Below, one piece after another: positions 10,758 to 25,076 of a DNA stretch of 64,000 bases. The position numbers were made by a program, and so were the translations under genes. The notes below the pieces were generated by a model, which worked only from the letters and a program-made list of their open reading frames with translations, ran no database searches and had not been told where the DNA came from. Every line of letters begins with the position of its first letter. Positions within the stretch are counted from its first letter, which is position 1. The stretch comes from Armigeres subalbatus. Taxonomy: Eukaryota > Arthropoda > Insecta > Diptera > Culicidae. The stretch is from contig NC_085141.1 of assembly GCF_024139115.2 (NCBI RefSeq), forward strand, positions 381,007,278 through 381,071,277, in the 5' to 3' direction.

Positions 10758-11069
10758 AGTGGTTTGTTTCCTACTTGTCGCTGCCAGCATCCAGGCGCTA
10801 TCGAATATGCGAAAATAGCCAGCATGAGTTAACCACCTGAAGTTTGTATGGCGAAAGACATCTAACGCAGGTTTTCTCAACAGCAGGAACTTTTCACGAA
10901 AATCTATTTGGTACCAGTTATGTAGGAAGGTGTCCGCTACTACGCCTACCGAATATTTTTTCGATTAAGTTGCTTATTTTCGAGATATTAAACCTTTCAC
11001 CATACTGATTTCCGAAAGTTAACTCTTAGTGTGCCGCTGTAAGCACATTTAAAGCAGGCGATTCATTAA
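10758..11069 (-). mobile_element. Foldback MITE-4, copy 4
   Basis: An inverted copy lacking the outermost ~14 bases at its left end (starts AGTGGTTTGTTTCC) and ending GGCGATTCATT. Both GGCGAAAG arms are recognisable. Adjacent copies 3 and 4 face each other. Confidence 0.5.
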
Positions 11070-11293
11070 GCGCGAAAAATATTTGGTAGGCGTAGTAGCG
11101 GACACCTTCCTACATAACCGGTACCAAATATTTTTTCATGAAAAGTTTCTAGTTTCGAGAAAACCCGCGTTAGATGTCTTTCGCCATACAAATTTCTGGT
11201 GGTTAACTCATGCTGGCTATTTTGCACATATACTATAGCGCCTGGATGTGGCAGCGGCGGGTAAAAAATCAGCCACTGCCAATAATTCATTGA
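11070..11293 (+). mobile_element. Foldback MITE-4, copy 5 (left arm missing)
   Basis: Starts internally at AAATATTTGGTAGGCGTAG and ends CCACTGCCAATAATTCAT. The LOA-like endonuclease fragment begins immediately after it. Confidence 0.5.
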
Positions 11294-11547
11294 ATCTACA
11301 CCACACAAAGAAAGCAACAGCTGTTCTTTGCAAAAGATTTGATGAGAGCATACTGGATATTGCGTTAGTTCAGGAGCCATGGACGAACAACAGTAAAATC
11401 TTGGGTATTCCTACGAGTAGTTACTTCAAAAATAATTTACAAAAATGGACAGCAACCCCTCAGGGCTGCAATTTTGGTGAATGAAAAAGTACCAACCACA
11501 GAATCTATTGAACGAGATATTGTTGCGGTATTGATGGAGGTACCGAC

Positions 11548-11879
11548 AATGAATCGCCTGCTTTGAGCGTACTTACAGCGGCACACTACGAGTTAACTTT
11601 CTGAAATCAGTATGGCGAAAGGCATCTAAGGTTCGATTTCACAAAATTAAGCGACTTAATCGAAAAAATATTTGGTAGGCGTAGTAGCGGACACCATCCG
11701 TCATAACCGGTACCAAATAGTTTTTTATGAAAAGTTCCTAATTTTGAGAAAACCCGCGTTAGATGTCTTTTGCCATACAAATTTCGGGCGGTTTACTCAT
11801 GCTGGCTATTTGCGCATATACGGTAGCGCCTGGATGTGGAAGCGGCGGGTCGAAAATCAGCTGCTGCCAATAATTCATT
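11548..11879 (+). mobile_element. Foldback MITE-4, copy 6 (inserted in the LOA-like endonuclease)
   Basis: A full-length copy, AATGAATCGCCTGCTTTGAG to CTGCCAATAATTCATT. The retrotransposon frame resumes beyond it (EVPT then WKTEIFVASV), so the ends are well fixed. No TSD longer than one base (C) can be identified, which is unusual for a MITE. Confidence 0.65.
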
Positions 11880-12629
11880 CGTGGAAAACGGAAATATTTG
11901 TCGCCTCGGTTTCGTTATTAGTGAAAATCATACTATGAACTGTTAGGCAGAGTTGTAGATAAACCTTCTCACTAGAACTCCACCATACAACACATTTTGA
12001 AATATTGCCTCTGGAATGAGTTATTGACAAACTATAGTATACTAAGTGATCGAACGCAGACTACTAAATGATCGATAACATGCTTGGTCATATGCTGCAA
12101 AAGAAGTTTGAAAAGATAAGCTACCCTTTCCATAACGGGTGCAAAGAGAAGCACGCCGAACAAAGCACTAAACGCTTTGCTCCATGTGCTTTCTTTGGAT
12201 CAGCTCATTAAATTAGAAGCTGAGAAGAATGCTTTGAAGATCGGAAAAGATTCGAACCTCTTCGATGGTGACCTGAATGGACATCTAAGTATTCTAAATA
12301 AAATAAATATCAGCTCACTAATCACTAACAATGATGACTGGATGAGGAAAAGATGCAACTTTTATCGATGTTTGATGCAATTATTCTTGAGCGAAGTGTA
12401 TGGAAAAATGTGGACCTAATCTTCGTTCAGGATCAATTGTGTTTTACACAGATGGTTCAAAACTGAACAATCAAGTTGGAGCAGGCGTGACTGGTCCGGT
12501 GTTAAATATTTCGGCTATTCTGGAATGCTCCAATTTATGCTTACGTCGAAATTATAGGCACTCAAATACTTGCATAATGTCTGATAAGGACTGTATCGAA
12601 AATAAGTTATCCACATCATTTTATTCTTA

Positions 12630-13177
12630 TAAAAACCCTGATTAATCCACCTAGCGGTGATGGTGCCTTTCTCGTGCAGTATAAAAATAGTATTTTGGCC
12701 ATTACTCTTGAGCCCATAGTCCGATCTGGCCAATTTTCAATAGGAAACAATGGGAGAGTATTCTGCGTCGAATGCAACTTGTTGCGAGTAAATCGGTTAA
12801 GGATAAGTGCCCGAAAAATGAGTGACATTTTTTTACTAAATTTTTCTATAAAAAGGTGGTATTTTGGCCATAATTTCCGAGCCCATAGTCCGATCTGACC
12901 AATTTTCAATAGGAAACAATGGTAGAGTATCCTGCGTCGAATAAAACTGCGAGCAAATCGGTTAAGGACAAGTGCCTGAAAATGAGTAACATTTTTTTTA
13001 CTCAAATTTTCTATAAAAAAGTGGTATTTTGGTTATAACTTCCGAGTCCGATCTGGCCAATTTTCAATAGGAAACAATGGTAGAGTATCCTGCGTCGAAT
13101 GCAACTTGTTGCGAGTAAATCGGTTGAGGATAAGTACCTGAAAAATGAGTGACTTTTTTTTTGGGCGGGTGCGCACA

Positions 13178-13270
<93 letters not shown>

Positions 13271-13410
13271 ACAGACATCACCTCAATTCGTCGAGCTGAG
13301 TCGATCGGTATATAACACTATGGGTCTCCGGGCCTTCTATAAAAAGTTTGTTTTTGGAGCGATCATATAGCCTTTACCGTATACTTAGTATACGAGAAAG
13401 GCAAAAAGGA
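12630..13410 (+). mobile_element. Repeat element R167, copy 1: fixed ends, three ~170-bp units and a CA microsatellite
   Basis: The left end reads TTAATCCACCTAGCGGTGAT followed by GGTGCCTTTCTCGT. Three diverged ~170-bp units follow (each with CCGATCTGGCCAATTTTCAA, GAAACAATGG, TGCGTCGAATG and AAAAATGAGTGAC). Then comes (CA)n at 13179-13264. The right end is a conserved ~140-bp segment with TATAACACTATGGGTCTCCG and a small palindrome GTATACTTAGTATAC before GAGAAAGGCAAAA. The same order recurs at 18803-21953 and 21955-23106. The GCCTTTCTCGT block is inverted at the two ends, suggesting short TIRs. No protein is encoded; the CVCVCV-type readings are repeat artefacts. Confidence 0.6.
13179..13264. 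repeat. (CA)n microsatellite
   Basis: An almost pure CA run of about 86 bases at the array/right-end junction of R167 copy 1. It is stop-free in several frames purely because of its composition. Confidence 0.95.
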
Positions 13411-14020
13411 TGAATTTTCAAAATTGATTGAAATTTGTCTAGCAATATATGTTAATTCTGTTTGTTAAGTTTTATGAAAAAATATAATACTGAATAAATA
13501 TTGCACTCTTCCAACATTTCTTCAAGCATTTTCTTCCTGGTCACAAATCGGCATAAAATTGCCTAGTTTTATAACATGATCACTTTCTGGTCCAAATTCC
13601 GGTCACTCGATTGTGATTTCTTCCTTTTTCGACAGGTTGGCGTATGTTTAGTATTCCCCAAACTTGTTGACCATGATTTTTTACCTTTGGGGGTGGATGG
13701 CGAAACGTTTTGTCAAATTCCCTTCTTACGGTGCCATGTGTTCAAAACTCGAATTTCAGTATCACTTTCAATTGGCGATACATAGGAAACAACAAATTTT
13801 CAACAACAACAAAAAATCTGATTTGAAACTTAACATATGAATACAACGAATTCAGGGTAAAACAAACCAATACCTTCATAAGCTTCTAAGTGGTAACACT
13901 TTGAAAGTGGATAACTTATTTTCGATACAGTCCTTAGTCAAGCAGCATTGAACGCATTGAAATCAGCAACATGCACGTCTAAACTTATTTGGGAGTGTGT
14001 TCAATCACTCCAAACCTTGG

Positions 14021-15429
14021 GCTTTGGGACAGTTCGTCGAATGACATTTCGTCGAATGACGTTTAGTCGAATGACATTTAGTCAAAAGTACATTTGGTCG
14101 AAGGGACATTTAGTCGAATGGACATTTGATCGAATGGACATTTAGTCGAAAGGACATTTAGTCAAATGGAAATTTAGTCGAATGTTGAAAGAGTTTAGTC
14201 GGTAATAGGTAATTGATTAAATAGATAATTGGTCAATAGATTGGTGGTTAAATTTGAGTAAATTATCAACAAGACACATTGATAAACTGATTAGAGGACA
14301 ATTAATTGCATATTATTCGGCAACTCGGCCGTACGAAAACCATTTTTTTGTTAAATATCTTGGCTGTGCATATGAATATGATTAGAGGAATTCAGTGGAC
14401 GTGATGAAGTTCAATCAGCAGCGGAAGAAACGAATACGGATGTCAATAAGGGTTGTAGAAACACCAGGGTCTCCAAAAGCTAACAGAAACTGCTGGTGAC
14501 CCTGGTGGATTATAGAAAAATTAAATCCTACAGAAATAGCAAAATATTAGGTACTGATGGTGAAATACCCTCTAATCTATTTTTCGGCGCATGGTCAAAA
14601 ACCAATGATACCAATGTTATTTTGCCAATACTTCATCGTAGTCGGCTTTGGAAAATTTAGTCTAATGACATTTGGTCAAATGACATTTCGTCGAAAGGAC
14701 GTTTAGTCGAATGGCAATGTTTTTCTTATTCTTTTTATTGAAACTCTTTCTTTCACTCAATATTTATGCAATAATTAGTTCAGAATAAAATTCCAATCGT
14801 AATTCGTTAATTATTGGCCGAAAATTTAATTCCGACCAAATGGTCATATGACCTAATCTATTCGACGTCATGTCTATTGACGAAACATCATTCAACTGAA
14901 TTTCTTTTGACCAGGTGGAATAGATTCATCGTAGTCGGTTAGAGGGGTTCGTCAAAGTCAATATCCAGTCGGGAATATTCTCGGAATATTCACCGTTTTC
15001 GTATTATTTATTCTTTTTATGAACCCATCATTCTTTTGAACAATATTATGTGACTTTTATAAACTCCACAATAAATCATTCATTTTTAATTGTTATTAAC
15101 CAAGATTTTTTTTTTTTAAATGGCCATTCGACGGAACGTTATTGGACTAAATGTACCAAGATTTTTAATTCGAAAATCCGCTTTTGGACAAACGTCATTC
15201 GACAAAATGTACGAAGATTCTTCATTCTAAAATTTGATTTCGACTAAATGTCCATTCGACGTAGTGTCCTTTCGACCAAATGTCCTACGTCTCTAGTGGA
15301 TTAAAAAATCATTTTCGACTAAATGTCCCTTCGATCAAACGTCCATTCGACGTAATGTCCTTTCGACCAAATGTCATTCGACTAAATGTCATTCGACGAA
15401 GTGTCTTTCGACGAAATGGTATAGATTCC
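14021..15429 (+). mobile_element. Foldback element FB9, copy 1 (9-bp TSD AAACCTTGG)
   Basis: The ends consist of tandem ~14-19-bp subrepeats of the type ACATTTAGTCGAATG (left) and their complement CATTCGACTAAATGTC (right), forming long TIRs. Outermost bases are GCTTTGGGACAG and GGTATAGATTCC. Target AAACCTTGG is at 14012-14020 and 15430-15438. The host RNase H frame continues across it. The core (~14190-15100) is AT-rich and lacks a recognisable transposase. Short TCGAATG arrays also occur inside the core (14655-14720). A second, inverted copy is at 16239-23635. Confidence 0.75.
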
Positions 15430-16597
15430 AAACCTTGGCCTGTTGTAACAAAGTGAACCTGTATTGGGTTCCCGGTTATTGTGGCTGGCAAGACTTGGAT
15501 CATCTCAACAATTTATGGGTCCAGAACCATTTTGTGGTGTTGCTGCGTGTGCTCTTAGAATGGAACTCTAATCCTGAGAACATTAAAAAATAGAGGACAT
15601 TTGGAAAAACACTTTAATTGCGAGTCAAGGCGTTTTATTATTCTCAACGTATTACTACTCGCAAAATTGTAGATCTTCCAAAAAAAGATCTAAGTACTTA
15701 CGCATGTATTATAACCGAGTCGATATGACTCGAGGCTGTTAGGAAAACTTCAAGATTATGTATGTCGTTTCTGTGGCATACATGTAGAGGACTCGGAACG
15801 TCTTTTATGCCATTGTCCGGCAATTTAAAAATAAAAGGTTACAGTTGTTCAACAGGAGGCTGATAGAACCCTCTGAAGTTTGCGGAACAAATCGCAATAC
15901 GGTAGTAAAGTTCATCAGAACCATAATACCGAATTGGGACAACGCTATAAGTCAAGGCGATGCGATTGCTCTACATAGCAATAATGTGTCAACTTGACAA
16001 AGCTATATCAAATGGGGCATATATCACAATAGATCTATAAAAAATTGAAGTAACATCAGATCTCGACGTTTCATGCATTTTTAAGTCATTTGGCATCAAA
16101 TACAAAACTTCGGTTTTCGACTTTTCCTTTGGTCCCCTTTCCTTTTGTCCCCGAATAGTACTGGATTTGATTCCGAACCTACTGGTGCAATCCCGGCTTC
16201 CTTTCCAGCTTTCTCTCCAAATGTGTCGCTCATTTCAGGGAATCTAAACCATTTTTTCGCCGACATTTTGTCGAATGATATTTAGTCGAATGACATTTAG
16301 ACCAATGACATTTGGTCAAAAAGACATTACGTCGAATGGACATTTGGTCGAACGGACATTTGGTCGAAAATGTTTTATTTTAATCCATTAGATACGCAGG
16401 ACATTTGGTCGAATGACGTTTGGTCGAATTGACATTTAGTCGAAATCCGATTTTAGTATGAAAAATGTTCGTACATTTGGTCGAATGACGTTTGGTCGAA
16501 AGCGAGTTTTTTAATTGAAAATCTTGGTAAATTTAGTCTAACAACGTTCCGTCGAATGGTTATTTGAAAGAAAAGAACTTTAGCCAATAACAATAAA

Positions 16598-17075
16598 AAA
16601 CCCAGATTAATCCACCTAGCGGTGATGGTGCCTTTCTCGTTCGTTCAAAAGGTTTGGAAAAATCTCAAATAATACCAATATGTGGATTGGTCTTATTTTT
16701 CATATTTTTTTATATGTATAAAAAATTTCGCCAAACGCAATTTGTTGCAAACAAATCGGATGAGCATAAGAGCAAAAAATGGCATTTTATTTTGTAGTTT
16801 TAAAATTAGTATTTTCGTCATAACTTTTGACCCAATTGTACGACCCGGCCAAGTTTCTATAGGAAACAATGGGACAAGATTCTGCGTCGAATGCAATCTG
16901 TTGCGAGCGACCTGAGAAGCACACATATTGCACATCAATCACATTAACTTATATATGACCAGATTCAGTAACTATATGGTTACTGCAACCAGATTTGTTT
17001 AACTTGTGTTGCTTGGGGAGGAATAGATGAAGTCTAAGTGCTAAAAAAAAGAGCTAGACTTTTTTGAACTCTTTT
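16598..17075 (+). repeat. R167 left-end segment, copy 2
   Basis: Begins AACCCAGATTAATCCACCTA and GCGGTGATGGTGCC, followed by ~430 bp nearly identical to 18803-19275 (GTTTGGAAAAATCTCAAATA, CAATATGTGGATTGGTC, one 167-type unit, AGAAGCACACATATTGCAC). It ends in GCTAGACTTTTTTGAACTC, a sequence also at 18608 and 19260. Confidence 0.6.
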
Positions 17076-18600
17076 GCGTTGCGTTGCGTTGCGTTGCGTT
17101 GTAACGGAGTATTTCGTAGATTGCATACTAATAGCTGTCATGTATATTCTTAAATTTTCTTACTCCAAATGCTTATGGTTTACTATTTGGGATTTAATAG
17201 CAATCCAATTGGAGGTCCGAAATGATAAAGGATGAAAGCTGTCATTGCCGGCCACACCCAAGGGAAGTAAATGATGATATGACATCTACTTAACGAGAGG
17301 TTAGCGACTCACCGACGCCCTCATAGATGTCAAGGAGGTGGATGATTGGAAGGGAATATATTTTAGGAGTATCATCATAAGCAAATGATATAATAAGTTT
17401 GTATGGACGTTGGGAGTGATCATGCTAAGAAATTTATGTCACTCCATTGTTGATTTCCTTGGGATGGGGCAAAGCTATTAAACTTGCCCTGGCTAATTAG
17501 CCTAGGTTTAAGCCCCATTGTTCGCTCTCTGAAACGAGAATAAAAATATGTTAAATGTCCCTTCCCCCAATTTGTTTCCAATTGAGATTTTTTTTTAATA
17601 TAGAGAGAAGTTTTAATATATACCCTTAACAATAACGAGAATGAAACATGTAACCTGAAGGAATTATTTTTTTCTTAAAGTAGGAAAAAACAAACTATTG
17701 ATTCGCATTTATTCAACGAGAAATATTGTTTAAAGATCTATCAGGCGATTAAGTCTGTATGAGCAACACAACTAAAATTCAAGCTGATTCAACCTAGAGA
17801 TGAATTGATTCACACATATTTTATTGAACAATTATCCAATGTGAAAATATGCAATAAATTACTTGTCCGAGCTGGAATTTAGCTTATAAATGAAAGGTAA
17901 TAAAACCGGGAGAGTAATTAAATAAAGAAATGTTTGTGTTACACTGAAATGATACAAAAATAATAATGTAAATATGACGGAGACTAGGGCTGAAAGTCTC
18001 CTTAATAAAGATACAAAAAAAATGTAAATAAAAAGCTCATTAATTCTTTTTCAGGGAAGAGTTTGAGTCTTATGGTTTGTTTGTTGTATCTTTGGTTTTA
18101 GGCATACAATGGGCAAAATGCTAATACAAGGCAAAAAACCCACCATTTCCAAATCTTAAATCGTAACTCGTAGATCTTAATGTGGTTGAAATCGAATATC
18201 AAAGACAAAAATAACGGAGAACTAAATGGCAAATGGATGATAAGGATAATCGGAAAGATCTCACCGAATTTTGAAGCCGTTTCATCGTGGAAAATCAGGA
18301 AGCATTTGTTTGAGATATCCGAGGTCCATCTTCTTGTTTGAACTGATAAATACATAAAAATGTCATTTTGAGGAGGAAATGGTTGAGTCCTTGGGCACAT
18401 ATAATATATTCTTGTGTAAAGCGCCCCTACAATCTCAAGATCGGCAAGCCAGTCACTTTTCACTATCATTGAAAATTAGTTCACTTTAAAAAAAAAACCA
18501 CTACTGATTTTTCGACATATTGTAGAACTTGCAGAGAAATCTTTCACCTTTTTCTCGAATTTCCAAATATTCAAAAATAATGGCAGCGAAATGCTGCTGT
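17076..18600. other. Insertion of unrecognised sequence with a GCGTT run
   Basis: Starts with five GCGTT repeats (17078-17101). It contains a segment resembling a retrotransposon 3'UTR (17220-17640, GCCACACCCAAGGGAAG; 17980-18020, GGGCTGAAAGTCTCCTTAAT then AATAAAGATACAAAAAAA). It is flanked on both sides by AGACTTTTTTGAACTC. No domain-bearing ORF was recognised. It could be a 3' fragment of a non-LTR element ending in an A-rich tail near 18020. Confidence 0.35.
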
Positions 18601-18802
18601 CCAGAAACACCGCTAGACTTTTTTGAACTCTTTTTCACAATAAATAGTAATTTGACCATAACATCTAAGCCCATAGTCCGATCTGGCCAATTTTCAATAA
18701 GAAAATATGAGACATTCTGCGTCGAATGCAATTTAATGCGAGCAAATCGGTTGAGGATAAGTGCCCGAAAAATGAGTGACATTTTTTTTAGAGATTTTTC
18801 CA

Positions 18803-21953
<3,151 letters not shown>

Positions 21954-21954
21954 T

Positions 21955-23106
21955 GGTATAATTTTCGATCCCATAGTCCGATATGGCCAATTTTCAATAG
22001 GAAACAACGGGACAGGATTCTACGTCGAATGCAACTTGCTGTGAGCAAATCGGTTGAGGATAAGTGCCCGAAAAATGAGTGACATTTTTTACACGATGTT
22101 TTCGTATGATTTTGTGTTTTGGCCATAACTTTTGATCCCATAGTCCGATCTGGCCAATTTCGAATAGGAAACAATGGGACAGGATTCTGCGTCGAATGCA
22201 ACTTGTTGCGAGCAAATCGCTTGAGGATAAGTGCCCGAAAAATGAGTGACATTTTTAACGCGATTTTTTCGTAGGATTTTGTATTTTGGCCATAACTTTC
22301 GATCCCATAGTTCGATCTGGCCAATTTAAAAAAGGAGACAGTGGGACAGGATTCAGCGTCGAATGCAACTTGAGGCGCGCAAATCGGTTGAGGATAAGTG
22401 CCCGAAAAATGAGTGACATTTTTTACACGATGTTTTCGTATGATTTTGTGTTTTGGCCATAACTTTTGATCCCATAGTCCGATCTGGCCAATTTCAAATA
22501 GGAAACAATGGGACAGGATTCTGCGTCGAATGCAACTTGTTGCGAGCAAATCGGTCAAGGATAAGTGCCCGAAAAATGAGTGACATTTTTTACGCGATTT
22601 TTTCGTATGATTTTGTATTTTGGCCATAACTTTCGATCCCATAGTTCAATCTGGCCAGTTTCAAATAGGAAACAATAGGACAGAATTCTGCGTCGAATGC
22701 AACTTGTTGCGAGCAAATCGGTTGAGGATAAGTGTCCGAAAAATGAGTGACATTTTTTACGCAATTTTTTCGTATGAATTTGTATTTTTGCCATAACTCT
22801 CGATCCCATAGTCCGATCTTGCCAATTTCAAATAGGAAACAATGGGACAGGATTCTGCGTCGAATGCAACTTGTTGCGAGCAAATCGGTTGAGGATAAGT
22901 GCCCAAAAAATGAGTGACATTTTGTTGAGTAGTTTGCGCACACACACACACATACACACACACATACACACACATACACACACACACACATCACCTCAAT
23001 TCGATCGGTATATAACACTATGGGTCTCCGGGCCTCCTATAAAAAGTTCATTTTGGAGCGATCATATAGCCTTTACCGTATACTTAGTATACGAGAAAGG
23101 CAAAAA
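21955..23106 (+). mobile_element. R167 array continuation and second right end
   Basis: A further ~six units of the 167-bp repeat with a distinct subtype (TTTACACGATGTTTTCGTAT, GTGTTTTGGCC). They are followed by an interrupted CA/CATA run (22938-22989) and the conserved right end ATAACACTATGGGTCTCCGG..GAGAAAGGC. It has no separate left end, suggesting recombination between arrays. Confidence 0.55.
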
Positions 23107-24416
23107 TGATTTATTCGGGTTTTCTAAAAGGCACATAATTATTGCTCCAATATTGTCCAAAGAATGATAGGTCCATAAAAGGAATAAATAATACGAAAAC
23201 GGTGAATATCCCGAGAATATTTCCGACTGGATATTGACTTTGGCGAACCCCTCTAACCGACTACGATGAATCTATACTGCCGCTAACCGCAAGTCGAGCA
23301 CATCTGTATATGGAACCTCTTCCGCACTTCCGCTGAACTTCATCACGTCGACTGAATTCCTCTTATCAGTTTATCCATGAATCTTGTGGATTATTTATTC
23401 AAATTCAACCAAAAATCTATTGACGAATTATCCATTTAACTAATTACCTATTACCGACTAAACACTTTCAACATTCGACTAACTGTCCTTTCGACTAAAT
23501 GTCCATTTGACTAAATTTCCATTCGACTAAATGTCCATTCGACTAAATGTCCCTTCGACCAAATGTACTTTCAACTAAATGTCATTCGACTAAACGTCAT
23601 TCGACGAAACGTCATTCGACGAACTGTCCCAAAGCCCGTTTCAGGGCCATGGAATAACTATCCGGAAGGGAATCTAAACCTTCTTCCAGAGAAGTCCGTC
23701 TCAAATCGAACACTAATTCGCCTTGTAGTCTGCTGCAGTATCGATCGAGCCCGCTTGTCTTCAAGCGTAGTAGCTCGTGGATTTCCGCGTTTGACACTTT
23801 TTGGTGATATCACAAATAGCTTCCTATCAGTGCTGAGTCGGTTTGTCTTGGCCCGTATACGGTCCAATCTGGCTTACAGCGGACAGCAATCGGCTCGATT
23901 GTCGTGCCGATCTCTGCCTCCATAGGAGGCATCTGTCACAATGCCCGACAGAAAATCGATACACGTTCGAAGTGTCACTCCGTTCTGCTTCCGCTTGTAG
24001 TGGACCCATTGCCGTTTTTCTCCGTCCGGAAGTTTCTTAACTAGATCTTGGATAATGATCGGGTTAACCAAGTGGAGAGTGAGATCAGCTGTTTCCAAGT
24101 GCTCGCACAACTGTTCCAAATGCGTTTGCGAAAGGTTTGAAACTAGCTAGTTTGTCAGCCCTGGGTGGTTCCAGTTTGCAAATCTTTTCCAGATGATTTT
24201 GAAGCACCTGCTCCGGACGTCCGTGTATCTGACGAAGCTTTGCGATTATGCGTGGAACGGATTTTGGAAAGACTCTAGCGCCGGTCCGTTCAAGCAGTCT
24301 TGAAGTCTCACCTATTTCTCCACGTCAGAATATCCGCCAGCTTGGTTGATCGACCGATACGCTTCGAAGAAGAGCGGTCACTTTTCGGGTTTCCCGGAGA
24401 AATTTGGAAGCTTCTT

Positions 24417-24523
24417 CCCTAGCAGCACAATTCACGTTGATTTAGTTGCAATAACTCATATATGACCAAATTTGGTCATATATGAGTATCATCAACTGAT
24501 TTACAACATGTGTGTTGCTCGGG
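24417..24523. mobile_element. MITE-CCC (107 bp), copy 1, TSD TT
   Basis: Termini CCCTAGCAGCACA and TGTGTTGCTCGGG are inverted. The centre contains a palindrome, CATATATGACCAAATTTGGT followed by CATATATG. TT flanks both ends (24415-24416, 24524-24525). Same length and TIR as 50349-50455. Confidence 0.65.
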
Positions 24524-25076
24524 TTGGTTAATCCGCTCCTAGCGGCCCGTTCCTAGTCGCGGCTGACCCAGCGCGTTTGGGGTTGTCACGCTGCTTTTTC
24601 TTTCATTTTCCGCATCGTTTTCACTACTTCCCGAATGATTTTGATTCCAATGAGGTCGATGTCGTCCTCATATGCGACCGTTGAATGTGTTGTTACTCTG
24701 CATGCCAGATCTTCCAATCGCCGTCTCGAGTGCAATGTTGAACAATAAATTCGAAAGTGCACTACTCTGCTTCAATCCATCTAAGGTAACAGACGAGGTT
24801 GACACTTCGTCTGCAATCGAAATGCTTGATTTTGAGCCGTCAAACGTTGCACGTATCATCTTTATCACTTACGCCCGAAAATCATATTCGGACATTATCT
24901 ATTTACCGCAGCTCATTTCTTTTCGTTGAATCGTACGTTGCTTTGAAATAAATGAACAGATAGTTAGTCTGCAAGTTGTACTCGCACAATTAATCAATGA
25001 TCATTCGCAGGCTAAACATGTGATCTGTCGTTGATCGGCCGTCACGAAAACCTGCCTGGTATTCGACGACGAACGA

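Larger units (their letters stand above)
12587..13934. mobile_element. TA-flanked TIR element (Tc1/mariner-type MITE candidate) with perfect 28-bp TIRs
   Basis: Perfect 28-bp inverted termini start AGGACTGTATCGAAAATAAG (12587-12614 and complement 13907-13934). TA is at 12585-12586 and 13935-13936. Excising it restores the RNase H reading SD-SQAAL. The right arm (13410-13934) is unique AT-rich sequence. The left part is occupied by a nested repeat element (12630-13410). No DD34D/E transposase is seen. A TA target and TIR layout suggest Tc1/mariner. Confidence 0.75.
11294..16060 (+). pseudogene. LOA-like (Lian-type) non-LTR retrotransposon remnant: endonuclease, RT tail, RNase H, zinc knuckle
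   Basis: Pieces of one element are separated by insertions. The N-terminal endonuclease (11294-11547) has TAVLCKRFDE..ILDIALVQEPW, resuming at 11880 with KTEIFVASV. A thumb/linker region at ~12170-12400 has RSKNL-like text and GDLNGHLSIL. RNase H begins at 12427 (VFYTDGSKLNNQVGAGV) and runs to CIMSD. It resumes at 13937 with SQAALNALKSATCTSKLIWECVQSLQ and again at 15439 with NKVNLYWVPGYCG. A late Cys/His motif CRFCGIHVEDSERLLCHCP lies at ~15765-15830, and the ORF ends near 15995. Most of the RT catalytic core is deleted and stops are present. The RNase H plus this order fits the LOA clade (e.g. Lian in Aedes). Assignment to a named family needs alignment. Confidence 0.7.

Noticed and set aside
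13011..13281. Cys/Val-rich (CVCVCV) and Thr/His-rich proteins
   Set aside because: Direct translation of a CA microsatellite; the same applies at 19.7, 21.8 and 22.9 kb.
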